A stretch of 37,809 bases of DNA from contig CAMWSN010000004.1 in assembly GCA_947176925.1 (NCBI GenBank), positions 1 to 37,809 of the forward strand, given 5' to 3'. The translations under genes and the position numbers were made by a program. Position 1 is the first letter of the stretch, and every line of letters starts with the position of its first letter. The DNA is from an uncultured Porphyromonadaceae bacterium. Its GTDB lineage: Bacteria > Bacteroidota > Bacteroidia > Bacteroidales > Muribaculaceae. The notes below the pieces were generated by a model. It saw nothing but the letters and a program-made list of their open reading frames with translations. It had not been told where the DNA came from and searched no databases. This document shows positions 6,836 to 12,605 of this stretch, in pieces.

Positions 6836-6936
6836 AATACCCCTTTCATTACGGTATTCAACTCAGCTAAAAGGAGGTGAAGAACTGAGCCTTATTCCCG
6901 CAACTATCCTCTTGCGAGGGCGTGGTAGGAACACGC
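6836..6936 (-). ncRNA. Structured RNA candidate with four hairpins and an anti-Shine-Dalgarno loop
   Basis: Between the SPFH gene and tRNA-Cys the sequence can form four consecutive hairpins: GCGTG/CACGC with a 7-base loop (6920-6936), CCTC-GCAA-GAGG as read leftward (6908-6919, a GNRA tetraloop), CTCAG/CTGAG (6862-6889) and AATACC/GGTATT (6836-6858). The loop of the third hairpin, read leftward, contains TCACCTCCTT (6871-6880), identical to the anti-Shine-Dalgarno 3' end of 16S rRNA. No open frame fits. The segment lies within the leftward transcript. Hairpins are seen directly; function is unknown. Confidence 0.4.
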
Positions 6937-6947
6937 AGGGGATATTT

Positions 6948-7772
6948 TCAGCGTCTAATATTCCACATGGTATTTGATGCGCCGCCGTCAAACAACACAT
7001 CAATGTTAGCGCCCGACTTAGAGGCTATTACATCCCATGCTTTAAGGTTGATGAACTGCTCGGCAGTCAACCCCATTTCGTGCTGATAGGCTTTGTCAGA
7101 CACTGCGCGCTGACGCTCGGCCTGCTCACGTGCCACCTCTGTTTCATAGCGGCGTTCCTGAGTCTGCTTTGCCTGAATCTGCGCGGCGGTGTTGTTCATC
7201 TCCTTTAGCTGCGCTTCATTGGGGATTGCCCTGCCGGTTATCACGTTCTCAACTACCACGGGGAATTCCTTGTCAGCTGAGAGTTTTGCAATATATCTCA
7301 CCATGTCGGCCTTGACGCAAGAATCAATATGAGCGACAACTTCGCGGTTGCTTGTCAGGTCAAAGGGCGAGTATTGAGAAACATAGTGTCGGGTAAGGTT
7401 GTTGTAAACCTCCTTGACGTTGTTTTCATACCAGTTGACGCCGTAATTTTGGAGCAGAATCGGACTCTTGCCCTTTTGGATTCTCAGGATAATCTGCGTC
7501 TTGAAGTCAAGCGGCGTGTTCTCGTTTGAGATGATGTCGTCAAGCGTCTCCTCGTAGCGGATAGGCGTGATTTTGAATGTTTCCGAAGATGTGCTCCAAA
7601 AGCACCATGTAAGCCCCGTTGTTGCGGGTTCTGTTTCCACGCCGCCATGACCGAAGAACCACGGCTTTTTGATTAACACTGCTTCCTCATCTGCTTCGGG
7701 GCGAACGCCGTGGCAGCTTGACATTCCCGCGCATAATGCAAGTGCGAGAAGTAAATTGGTAAAATGTTTCAT
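6948..7772 (-). CDS. SPFH/band-7 domain lipoprotein
   Basis: This 274-residue protein has a lipoprotein signal peptide (MKHFTNLLLALALCAGMSSC, with the lipobox ending at Cys20). It is followed by an SPFH/band-7 (prohibitin-like) domain at about 35-185: FKTQIILRIQ, VKEVYNNLTRHYVSQYSPFDL, VVVENVITGRAIPNEAQLKEM. A long charged coiled coil follows (about 188-235, rich in Gln/Glu/Arg). SPFH proteins form ring-like membrane assemblies. A lipidated version would be anchored in the envelope, not inserted by a hydrophobic hairpin. It sits between tRNA genes in the early operon. A role in envelope remodelling or protection during infection is inference. Confidence 0.8.
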   Translation of the reverse strand: MKHFTNLLLALALCAGMSSCHGVRPEADEEAVLIKKPWFFGHGGVETEPATTGLTWCFWSTSSETFKITPIRYEETLDDIISNENTPLDFKTQIILRIQKGKSPILLQNYGVNWYENNVKEVYNNLTRHYVSQYSPFDLTSNREVVAHIDSCVKADMVRYIAKLSADKEFPVVVENVITGRAIPNEAQLKEMNNTAAQIQAKQTQERRYETEVAREQAERQRAVSDKAYQHEMGLTAEQFINLKAWDVIASKSGANIDVLFDGGASNTMWNIRR

Positions 7773-7803
7773 TGTGAATTAAGTTTGTTAAATGTTGTTT
7801 TTG

Positions 7804-7914
7804 CGCCCGCGGCAGGACTTGAACCTGCGACCTACCCCGTTTTCAATCCTATGAGGCATTGTTATATGACTACCTCGGCGATTGGGGTTACTCTGCCAAC
7901 TGAGCTACACGGGC
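7804..7914 (-). tRNA. tRNA-like element 3 (long extended hairpin in place of anticodon arm)
   Basis: The 111-nt element has a tRNA acceptor stem (GCCCGTG with CGCGGGC, one wobble), a D arm (GCTC, AGTTGGCA, GAGT), a five-base variable loop AGGTC and a perfect canonical T arm (GCAGG-TTCAAGT-CCTGC). The anticodon stem ACCCC/GGGGT is extended by AATC/GATT and GAGG/CCTC with internal loops and a 16-base end loop, about 38 nt more than a normal arm. If the arm is shifted one base, TTGAAAA (7840-7846) would be a Phe (GAA) loop, so a tRNA-Phe with an insertion is an alternative. It is too small to hold a group I intron. Confidence 0.55.
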
Positions 7915-8153
7915 TGTGCGGATTGCTCCGCGTTATATTGTTGTCCTGCTACATCCGCGTTGCGCGGCAGTGTGCGAGGCTCTGTATTACTTGTTAATAC
8001 TCCTTGCATTTCGCCGATGCCTTCATCGGAGCGAGTATGCAAGTCCGCGATGTCAATGTTCTCAGTCGTGCGCCCGTTTGCGGCAGGGCGCGAGCCGTAG
8101 ATTGTCGGAGAGAGGTTATTGCGGGAGTCAGACGGCCTTGCGTCTGCGGTTGA
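7905..8153 (-). other. Start-less open frame in the spacer after the HTH gene
   Basis: The 213 bases between the HTH gene and tRNA-like element 3 carry no annotated gene, but one leftward frame stays open for 82 codons (8153-7908) and stops with a TAG inside the 5' end of the tRNA-like element. The frame contains NIDIADLHTRSDEGIGEMQG and looks protein-like in composition. Its only ATG (the M of GEMQG) is late. It overlaps the last 26 bases of the HTH gene in another frame. It could be a decayed gene, a frameshift extension of the HTH protein, or chance. Confidence 0.25.
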
Positions 8154-8427
8154 TTATGACCTGCGCATTTTCCGTGGCCAAAAGTGTGCGCAAGTCCGCG
8201 ATAGAATAATAGCATGTGGAGTTCCTTGCGTCACCCTCGCGAATCGGGCGAATCTGACGGCGGCTGACCCATCCCTTGACCCTGCTTTCTCCGAACATCT
8301 CATAAGCCTTGCGCTGGGAGATACGGTCTCTGGCGGGCGTTTTCTCGCGTATGTAAGCGGCCACGGCCACCTTTGCGGCGTCCTCAATTATCGCTTTCAA
8401 CTCGGCAAGTTCAATGATTAGTGACAT
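8128..8427 (-). CDS. Excisionase/MerR-like HTH DNA-binding protein
   Basis: This 99-residue protein has an N-terminal amphipathic helix (LIIELAELKAIIEDAAKVAVAAYI) and then a winged helix-turn-helix of the excisionase/HTH_17 type (residues about 35-85: RISQRKAYEMFGESRVKGWV, a wing with RPIREG, then YYSIADLRTLL). Such small proteins direct excision or regulate early promoters. It is divergent from the 63-residue gene at 8561, and the region between them holds a 9-bp inverted repeat that could be its operator. A weak -7 box (TAACTTTA, 8442-8449) precedes it. Confidence 0.7.
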   Translation of the reverse strand: MSLIIELAELKAIIEDAAKVAVAAYIREKTPARDRISQRKAYEMFGESRVKGWVSRRQIRPIREGDARNSTCYYSIADLRTLLATENAQVIINRRRKAV

Positions 8428-8449
8428 ATTCGTTCAGGGGTTAAAGTTA

Positions 8450-8516
8450 AATCGGGAGCGGCGTGGTTGTCTAATTAATCATCACATTTATGGAATGGGG
8501 TTTGCTACTCCCGATT
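8450..8516. promoter_or_regulatory. Split inverted repeat (AATCGGGAG ... CTCCCGATT) between divergent genes
   Basis: A perfect 9-bp inverted repeat has one arm at 8450-8458 and the other at 8508-8516, with 49 bases between. The right arm lies between the -33 and -7 boxes of the rightward promoter (8501-8532). The left arm lies just upstream of the weak leftward -7 box of the HTH gene. This placement, one half-site in each promoter spacer, fits an operator pair bound by a looping repressor; a long hairpin is the alternative. The binding protein is unknown, and the adjacent HTH protein is the obvious candidate. Confidence 0.45.
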
Positions 8517-8532
8517 ATTATTGTTAAATTTG
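8501..8532 (+). promoter_or_regulatory. Bacteroidales-type promoter for the 63-aa gene
   Basis: TTTG at 8501-8504, a 20-base spacer and TAAATTTG at 8525-8532 match the Bacteroidota consensus exactly. Transcription should start near 8536, leaving a leader of about 25 bases before the ATG at 8561. The spacer carries one arm of the inverted repeat described separately, so repression is likely. Confidence 0.75.
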
Positions 8533-8560
8533 CAGTGTCTAATTTTTAATTATCACGTTT

Positions 8561-8752
8561 ATGATTACCTTTAAAGAATTTATTGATGCGACTCGCAATC
8601 CGGTTTCAATCAACGTCAATGCCATTTCCTATATTGAATGTGGTAAGGAGGGTGATTGCTATATCCACGTCGGAGGTGCCAAGCCCATTCATATCTTACA
8701 CTCATATAGTTTAGTTCTAAATGAGTTAAAGGCATTTATTCAAAAGCCGTAA
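8561..8752 (+). CDS. Hypothetical small protein (63 aa)
   Basis: This 63-residue protein (MITFKEFIDATRN...) is mostly beta strand: VSINVNAISYIEC, CYIHVGG, KPIHILH, then a terminal helix. The pattern is faintly like a LytTR DNA-binding fold, but no family is secure. It has its own consensus promoter and lies alone on the plus strand inside the leftward early operon. Its last 17 bases overlap the 3' end of the converging gene at 8736. Confidence 0.65.
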   Translation: MITFKEFIDATRNPVSINVNAISYIECGKEGDCYIHVGGAKPIHILHSYSLVLNELKAFIQKP

Positions 8753-8969
8753 ATAGCCATTTATCCAATCCTCCACTTTTGAGGCGGCTGTTGGCTCTGC
8801 TGACGGCTTCCTCTATTTCTTCATGTAGGATATGCAATGCCTGAGCCTGATTCTGCGTGGCGCTCGTAATGCGCTCATCTTCGTGTGTTGCAATTTCGTT
8901 GCAATATACGATTTCGCCGCATGTTGAGTCCTTTATGCGTCTTATTTCAAAATGACCTATCAGTTTCAT
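8736..8969 (-). CDS. Hypothetical small protein, paralogue of the next gene upstream
   Basis: This 77-residue protein begins MKLIGHFEI and has the signature ITSATQNQAQALHILHEEIE. The neighbour at 8983 has the same framework (MKLIAEISI, then ATSTRFEVLTMVHEDIKE), so the two look like a diverged tandem duplication. The strand-rich N-terminus followed by an acidic helix with HE(E/D)I suggests a small alpha/beta fold. Function is unknown. It is the last gene of this segment of the early operon and overlaps the convergent gene at 8561-8752 by 17 bases. Confidence 0.65.
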   Translation of the reverse strand: MKLIGHFEIRRIKDSTCGEIVYCNEIATHEDERITSATQNQAQALHILHEEIEEAVSRANSRLKSGGLDKWLFTAFE

Positions 8970-8982
8970 ACGCTTTACTTTA

Positions 8983-9249
8983 TCAGTTAATAATTCTTAT
9001 CCCGTAGCCCGAGGGTTCTTTCGGGTTCCCGTACTCATCGTAATTCGGGGTAGCCAACTTGTCGGTTAGCTCCTTTGGCAGGGAGTCGTTGATTTCGTCA
9101 ATGACCTCCTTAATGTCTTCATGTACCATAGTCAGCACTTCGAACCGCGTTGACGTAGCCTCATTTAGCGGCTCTTTGTCGGCGGTCAGCCCTCCGGCAT
9201 ATTTGAGTTTGCCGTCCGCTCCGATTGATATTTCTGCTATCAGTTTCAC
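8983..9249 (-). CDS. Hypothetical small protein, paralogue of the 8736 gene
   Basis: This 88-residue protein starts with GTG at 9249, overlapping the stop of the upstream gene as GTGA, so it is probably translated by coupling. MKLIAEISI and TSTRFEVLTMVHEDIKEVID align with the downstream neighbour. The C-terminal third is extra (PNYDEYGNPKEPSGYG). No function can be assigned. Confidence 0.65.
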   Translation of the reverse strand: MKLIAEISIGADGKLKYAGGLTADKEPLNEATSTRFEVLTMVHEDIKEVIDEINDSLPKELTDKLATPNYDEYGNPKEPSGYGIRIIN

Positions 9250-9581
9250 TTGGGGTCTCCTTTCTCCGCGAGGGCGGCTTCAAGGGCTTCAACGCGCTTG
9301 GCAAGAGTGACAATAAACTCATCGCAGGTCATTTGTGGTTCCGGATTGCTTGCTATCCATTCCTTTATTGATTCAGGCAATGGAATTATGCGACGTTCAC
9401 ACGTTGGGCTTCCAACGGGGCGTGCATCGCATCCCTTTTCTAATGAGTAGAAATAAGACAAAATCCATCCGCAGTTTTTGAACTCTGCTCTTAATGCATC
9501 AGTCCACTGCTCTTTGTATAACCACTTAGTAGATTTAATGACGTGTCCGCAGCACGGGCAAACGTTCTGCTTTTCATTCAT
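9246..9581 (-). CDS. Hypothetical protein with N-terminal zinc knuckle
   Basis: This 111-residue protein starts MNEKQNVCPCCGHVIK, a CxCC-type knuckle, with further cysteines at NCGW (37), GCDA (50) and TCER (60) that could complete a zinc site. The C-terminus (about 85-105) is a coiled helix (VTLAKRVEALEAALAEKG). Its ATG overlaps the upstream stop as ATGA. It may be a nucleic-acid or protein adaptor; no family is recognised. Confidence 0.65.
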   Translation of the reverse strand: MNEKQNVCPCCGHVIKSTKWLYKEQWTDALRAEFKNCGWILSYFYSLEKGCDARPVGSPTCERRIIPLPESIKEWIASNPEPQMTCDEFIVTLAKRVEALEAALAEKGDPK

Positions 9582-9766
9582 TCCTGACCTCCTTTCTCGC
9601 GTTTAAGTATCTCCCGCGCTTTCAGCGCCGCAGGTATAAGGCACACTCCCGCAAACGCAAGGTAGAGAGCCGCGCCTACAATGCCGTGAACCACGTACAT
9701 CATTACGGCGATTGTGCCGATAATGACCGCGCCGAAAGCAAACTGGGTAAAGATATAGCGTTTCAT
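9578..9766 (-). CDS. Small two-span membrane protein
   Basis: This 62-residue protein has two hydrophobic segments (about 7-26, FAFGAVIIGTIAVMMYVV, and 29-47, IVGAALYLAFAGVCLIPAAL) joined by a very short turn, followed by a basic tail (KAREILKREKGG). The tail predicts the C-terminus inside the cell. Small early membrane proteins of phages often act in exclusion or holin-like roles, but no signature decides here. It is packed between neighbours with no gap on either side. Confidence 0.6.
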   Translation of the reverse strand: MKRYIFTQFAFGAVIIGTIAVMMYVVHGIVGAALYLAFAGVCLIPAALKAREILKREKGGQE

Positions 9767-9973
9767 TTACTCCTCGCTTTCGGGTTCACATTCGGGTTCG
9801 GGGTCAGCGTTAAGCGCGCTGTCCTCCTGAACTACTACGGGAGATGTCGCGCCCAGGCGGGAAGTGAAAGCAAACACTTTCATTACAGCGTCCTCGAAGT
9901 CGGCGGGGTCAATATCCTCCACCTCCACATAGATTGAACGCGCTTTATTGTTGATTGCTATTTGTGTAAACAT
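9767..9973 (-). CDS. Hypothetical small acidic protein
   Basis: This 68-residue protein has an N-terminal strand-helix part (FTQIAINNKARSIYVEVEDI) and a disordered C-terminal tail almost made of Glu, Pro and Asp. The tail could mimic DNA charge, as in some phage inhibitors, but that is speculation. Its stop is directly followed by the ATG of the next gene. Confidence 0.6.
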   Translation of the reverse strand: MFTQIAINNKARSIYVEVEDIDPADFEDAVMKVFAFTSRLGATSPVVVQEDSALNADPEPECEPESEE

Positions 9974-9991
9974 AAAGATAAAATTGATTGG

Positions 9992-10201
9992 TTAGTTGAT
10001 TCCGGTTCTTACTACCACCGAGAGGGTTTTCTGCGATTTGGAGACTTCGGGAATGACTTTAAGCCCCTCCTCCTCCATCTCTTTTCTTGACTGAATGGCA
10101 GTCTGATAAACCGACTCTACCTCGGCGGCATTGTCGCAGGGAATAAAGATGCAGTCCTTGGGAAGCATCGCCCTGACCTTGTCTCTTGATAGTTTTGCCA
10201 T
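9992..10201 (-). CDS. Hypothetical small protein, first gene of the leftward early operon
   Basis: This 69-residue protein (MAKLSRDKVRAMLPKDCIFI...) has a helix, a strand, a second charged helix (AAEVESVYQTAIQSRKEMEEEG) and a final strand (LSVVVRT). It is the first gene after the leftward promoter at 10354-10385 and is therefore probably expressed earliest. No family is recognised. Confidence 0.65.
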   Translation of the reverse strand: MAKLSRDKVRAMLPKDCIFIPCDNAAEVESVYQTAIQSRKEMEEEGLKVIPEVSKSQKTLSVVVRTGIN

Positions 10202-10239
10202 CTTTCTTAAAGTTTGATTGAAGATTTTTTGTTAAAAAA

Positions 10240-10271
10240 TTTGCAAAAACAAAAAGGAACGCTTAACTTTG
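10240..10271 (+). promoter_or_regulatory. Rightward promoter toward the repressor gene
   Basis: TTTG at 10240-10243, exactly 20 bases, then TAACTTTG at 10264-10271 form a consensus Bacteroidota promoter. The expected start is near 10275, giving an untranslated leader of about 140 bases before the repressor ATG at 10416. It points at the leftward promoter at 10354-10385, so the two transcripts overlap. Confidence 0.75.
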
Positions 10272-10353
10272 CGGTTGGAAATATGTAAGATAGCTCGGAA
10301 AAGCTGTCCCTCTTTGTTGTTGTCCTTAGCGACTTTGTTTGTTAAAGACACTG

Positions 10354-10385
10354 CAAAGATATATGAACATCACAAATAAACCAAA
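10354..10385 (-). promoter_or_regulatory. Leftward early promoter
   Basis: On the minus strand TTTG (10385-10382), 20 bases and TATCTTTG (10361-10354) match the Bacteroidota consensus. The expected start is near 10350 and the leader is about 150 bases to the first early gene (ATG at 10201). It lies downstream of, and faces, the rightward promoter, so about 75 bases are transcribed from both strands. Confidence 0.75.
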
Positions 10386-10415
10386 TAATCTTTGAAACTT
10401 TAACATATATTAACA

Positions 10416-10832
10416 ATGCAGACCATTCAAGATAGACTCGCTCGGTTCTTAACCGAAGAAAATATTTCTACCCAAAAGTTTGAACGCTTATGCAATTTGG
10501 GTGTAGGTGCGGCTTCTAAACTCTCATTAAAGAGTTATGCAACCACATACGCTCGTATCGCTAAGGCGTTCCCGCAATTAAATATTGATTGGTTGAAGAC
10601 CGGAGATGGAGAAATGCTTAATCCCCCCTCACCGTTAGAACTCAATGTTGATTTCAAAATGAGCGGTCAGTCGCAAATGGCGGTTGGCAACATCACAAAC
10701 ATGAACGATGCAAAAACGCAAATCGCCGTACTTCAAGAGCGCATTAAAGCCATGGAGTCGCAGATTGCCGAGAAAGACGCCCGTATTGCTGAACTAACAA
10801 AGATGAATAACTATTTGATGGAGAAGAAATGA
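10416..10832 (+). CDS. XRE-like phage repressor with C-terminal coiled coil
   Basis: This 138-residue protein begins with a helix-turn-helix domain (residues about 3-68: RLARFLTEENISTQKFERLC, GVGAASKL, ARIAKAFPQLNIDWLKTGDGEML), a pattern common in Bacteroides phage repressors. A short strand region (70-95) and a coiled coil (about 96-135, AVLQERIKAMESQIAEKDAR) follow. There is no Ser/Lys LexA-type self-cleavage domain, so induction must differ from lambda CI. It lies opposite the early operon with face-to-face promoters. Its stop overlaps the ATG of the membrane protein gene (ATGA), so the two are co-expressed in the lysogen. Confidence 0.75.
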   Translation: MQTIQDRLARFLTEENISTQKFERLCNLGVGAASKLSLKSYATTYARIAKAFPQLNIDWLKTGDGEMLNPPSPLELNVDFKMSGQSQMAVGNITNMNDAKTQIAVLQERIKAMESQIAEKDARIAELTKMNNYLMEKK

Positions 10833-11806
10833 ATTGCCCTTGTCGCAACGCTCTTATAGTAACATTTTCTGCATCTGTATGTATCATTGTATATACATTA
10901 AGACATGAAATATCCGCATGGCTGCTAAACTTAAATTTCAATAATATGGGTAACAATCTTACATCGCATTGGTTTTGGGTTGTCATCGCATTGGCAATAC
11001 TTCTCGGTGTATGTGTCGCATTTATAAGTCAAATGCGAAATTACAATAAAAGCATTAAAGAATTAAATTCAAAAATTGAACGGCTAACGGATAAGTCTCA
11101 GGTTTCTATTGACGTACACGGCATTAAAACTTATGTAGCGATAATTGCCTATATTGCTATTACATTTTGTTTGGGAGTAATTATTCATTATCTTGCAGTA
11201 GGCTTGCCACGAATACAAAAGTATTATGATGATAATTCCCACAAACTTGTTGACCTTGGAGTTGACTATCTTGGACTAATTGTAGCAATATTTTCAGTGA
11301 TAGTCACTCTCCTTGTTGGGTGGCAAATTCTTAGTACAATTAAAACAAGAGAGGAACTAAAATCATTTGAAACGACAAAAGATGAGTTCGAGGAAATAAT
11401 TAAATCGCATAAAATCGAAATCGCCACTAAGATCCACAGCATTGAAACAAACATGATAAAAATACGTATGGATACACTTACGGAAATCATGCTTGTTGTT
11501 CCTTTGTGTATTTCTGCACATAAAGAAGATATTGACAATTTGAGCGAGGCGTTACGTATTTATGGAGAATGTAAAGCGGAAAACCTCGCTGCCGGATTGT
11601 TTTCAAGAGAAACTGCATTTGGGCTATTGAGATATTATAATGCTTTTAGCGACGATGAACGCAAAAAGGCGATTGAACTTATCAAGAAAAAATGTGACAA
11701 AAACGCGATAGTAAAATTGTACTCGGAATATCTAACCTATTCAGACGAAACTAAAGCAAAACACCAAGGCGTTAACGACATTTTTCTTGAACTTCTTAAA
11801 GATTAA
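10829..11806 (+). CDS. Multi-pass membrane protein coupled to the repressor
   Basis: This 325-residue protein has about four hydrophobic segments (about 8-25, 46-68, 102-125 and 145-168). A short coiled coil lies between the second and third, and a cytoplasmic C-terminal half of about 155 residues is helical and charged (TREELKSFETTKDEFEEI, then DERKKAIELIKKK). No known family is recognised. Because its start overlaps the repressor stop it must be made in the lysogenic state, which suggests superinfection exclusion or another benefit to the host. AT-rich codon use differs from the neighbouring host genes and fits recent transfer. Confidence 0.7.
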   Translation: MNCPCRNALIVTFSASVCIIVYTLRHEISAWLLNLNFNNMGNNLTSHWFWVVIALAILLGVCVAFISQMRNYNKSIKELNSKIERLTDKSQVSIDVHGIKTYVAIIAYIAITFCLGVIIHYLAVGLPRIQKYYDDNSHKLVDLGVDYLGLIVAIFSVIVTLLVGWQILSTIKTREELKSFETTKDEFEEIIKSHKIEIATKIHSIETNMIKIRMDTLTEIMLVVPLCISAHKEDIDNLSEALRIYGECKAENLAAGLFSRETAFGLLRYYNAFSDDERKKAIELIKKKCDKNAIVKLYSEYLTYSDETKAKHQGVNDIFLELLKD

Positions 11807-11872
11807 CCCCGCCCAAAACCAACCAACCCGAAACATAAAATAACTAACAACAATAAACCAAATAAACCAATC

Positions 11873-12268
11873 ATGAAAAAGTTACTCACATTGATTCTGA
11901 TGCTGCTGCCGATGGTGGCTGTACTGACCGGATGCAATGACAAAGACGAGCCGGTTGATTACAGTTCTAAACTTGTCGGAACTTGGGTTGCCGAAAGGTC
12001 TACGACTAACGAAAACCTCAATATGACCGTCTCGATAGAATCCATATGGGCGTTCAAAAACACCGGCAATTGCACGTGGACTATTTACTCAAAACTCAAC
12101 GGCAAGGTCATAGAGTCAAGAGAGAACAGTTATAAGTATTCATACAACGGAAATGAACTATCTTTAACAGCAAACGGCCAAACCTCTAAATTGTCAGCGG
12201 TGTTAAAAGGGAACACTTTGACTATAATAACGAATGAGGGCACAACATTGACCCACTATAAACGGTAA
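11873..12268 (+). CDS. Lipocalin-like lipoprotein (prophage, probably surface exposed)
   Basis: This 131-residue protein has a lipoprotein signal ending in LTGC (Cys21) and an acidic patch just after it (NDKDEP), which resembles the Bacteroidota lipoprotein export signal for the cell surface. The mature part starts with LVGTWV and has a run of strands (WAFKNTGNCTWTIYSK, KYSYNGNELSLTAN, LTIITNEG) like small lipocalin-like Bacteroides lipoproteins. It is a likely paralogue of the lipoprotein at 13149. It probably belongs to the lysogenic conversion module. Confidence 0.7.
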   Translation: MKKLLTLILMLLPMVAVLTGCNDKDEPVDYSSKLVGTWVAERSTTNENLNMTVSIESIWAFKNTGNCTWTIYSKLNGKVIESRENSYKYSYNGNELSLTANGQTSKLSAVLKGNTLTIITNEGTTLTHYKR

Positions 12269-12317
12269 TCCGAAAAGATTCTCAGCGTTAAATAATGTAT
12301 AATTCACAACAAATTAC

Positions 12318-12325
12318 TATCTTTG
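12318..12325 (+). promoter_or_regulatory. -7 promoter element before the 82-aa gene
   Basis: TATCTTTG is a consensus -7 box; no TTTG is present at -33. The predicted transcription start near 12329 falls after the first possible ATG (12327), which argues that the ATG at 12357 is the real start of the following gene. Confidence 0.5.
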
Positions 12326-12356
12326 TATGTTGATATTGGAAATTAAGATTCAGACA

Positions 12357-12605
12357 ATGAAGTGTAATTTCTCCGACAGAAAAGCCATTTTGGCCAGACT
12401 GAAACGCTCATTCTCTATGGGCGTGGGGAGCGTTATATCGCTGCAAGGTAGGAACACCCGTATCTCACTTGGAACCGCAGAAACTGATGCAAAGCGGATA
12501 CGTGAAGACTGGGAGGTAGTGGGCTGCGAATTATGGTCGGCATATGACAAAGAAAGAGACAACTATACACATTCATTGAACGATGACAAAGCAACTAAAA
12601 GTTAA
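12357..12605 (+). CDS. Hypothetical small protein (82 aa)
   Basis: This 82-residue protein starts MKCNFSDRKAILARLKRSFS and is basic, with a Gly/Val/Ile-rich central strand (MGVGSVISLQGRNTRISLG) and a charged C-terminal helix. No family is recognised. An upstream in-frame ATG at 12327 is rejected because the likely transcription start lies within or after it. The 3' end overlaps the next gene by 23 bases, so expression is linked to the DUF2335 protein. Confidence 0.6.
   Translation: MKCNFSDRKAILARLKRSFSMGVGSVISLQGRNTRISLGTAETDAKRIREDWEVVGCELWSAYDKERDNYTHSLNDDKATKS

Noticed and set aside
7804-7914. Group I intron in the tRNA-like element
   Set aside because: The extra sequence is only about 38 bases, far below the size of a group I intron core, and no P7-like pairing is seen.
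7994-8215. 73-aa minus-strand frame overlapping the HTH gene
   Set aside because: The HTH frame has clear domain features and the other frame has none in the shared part.
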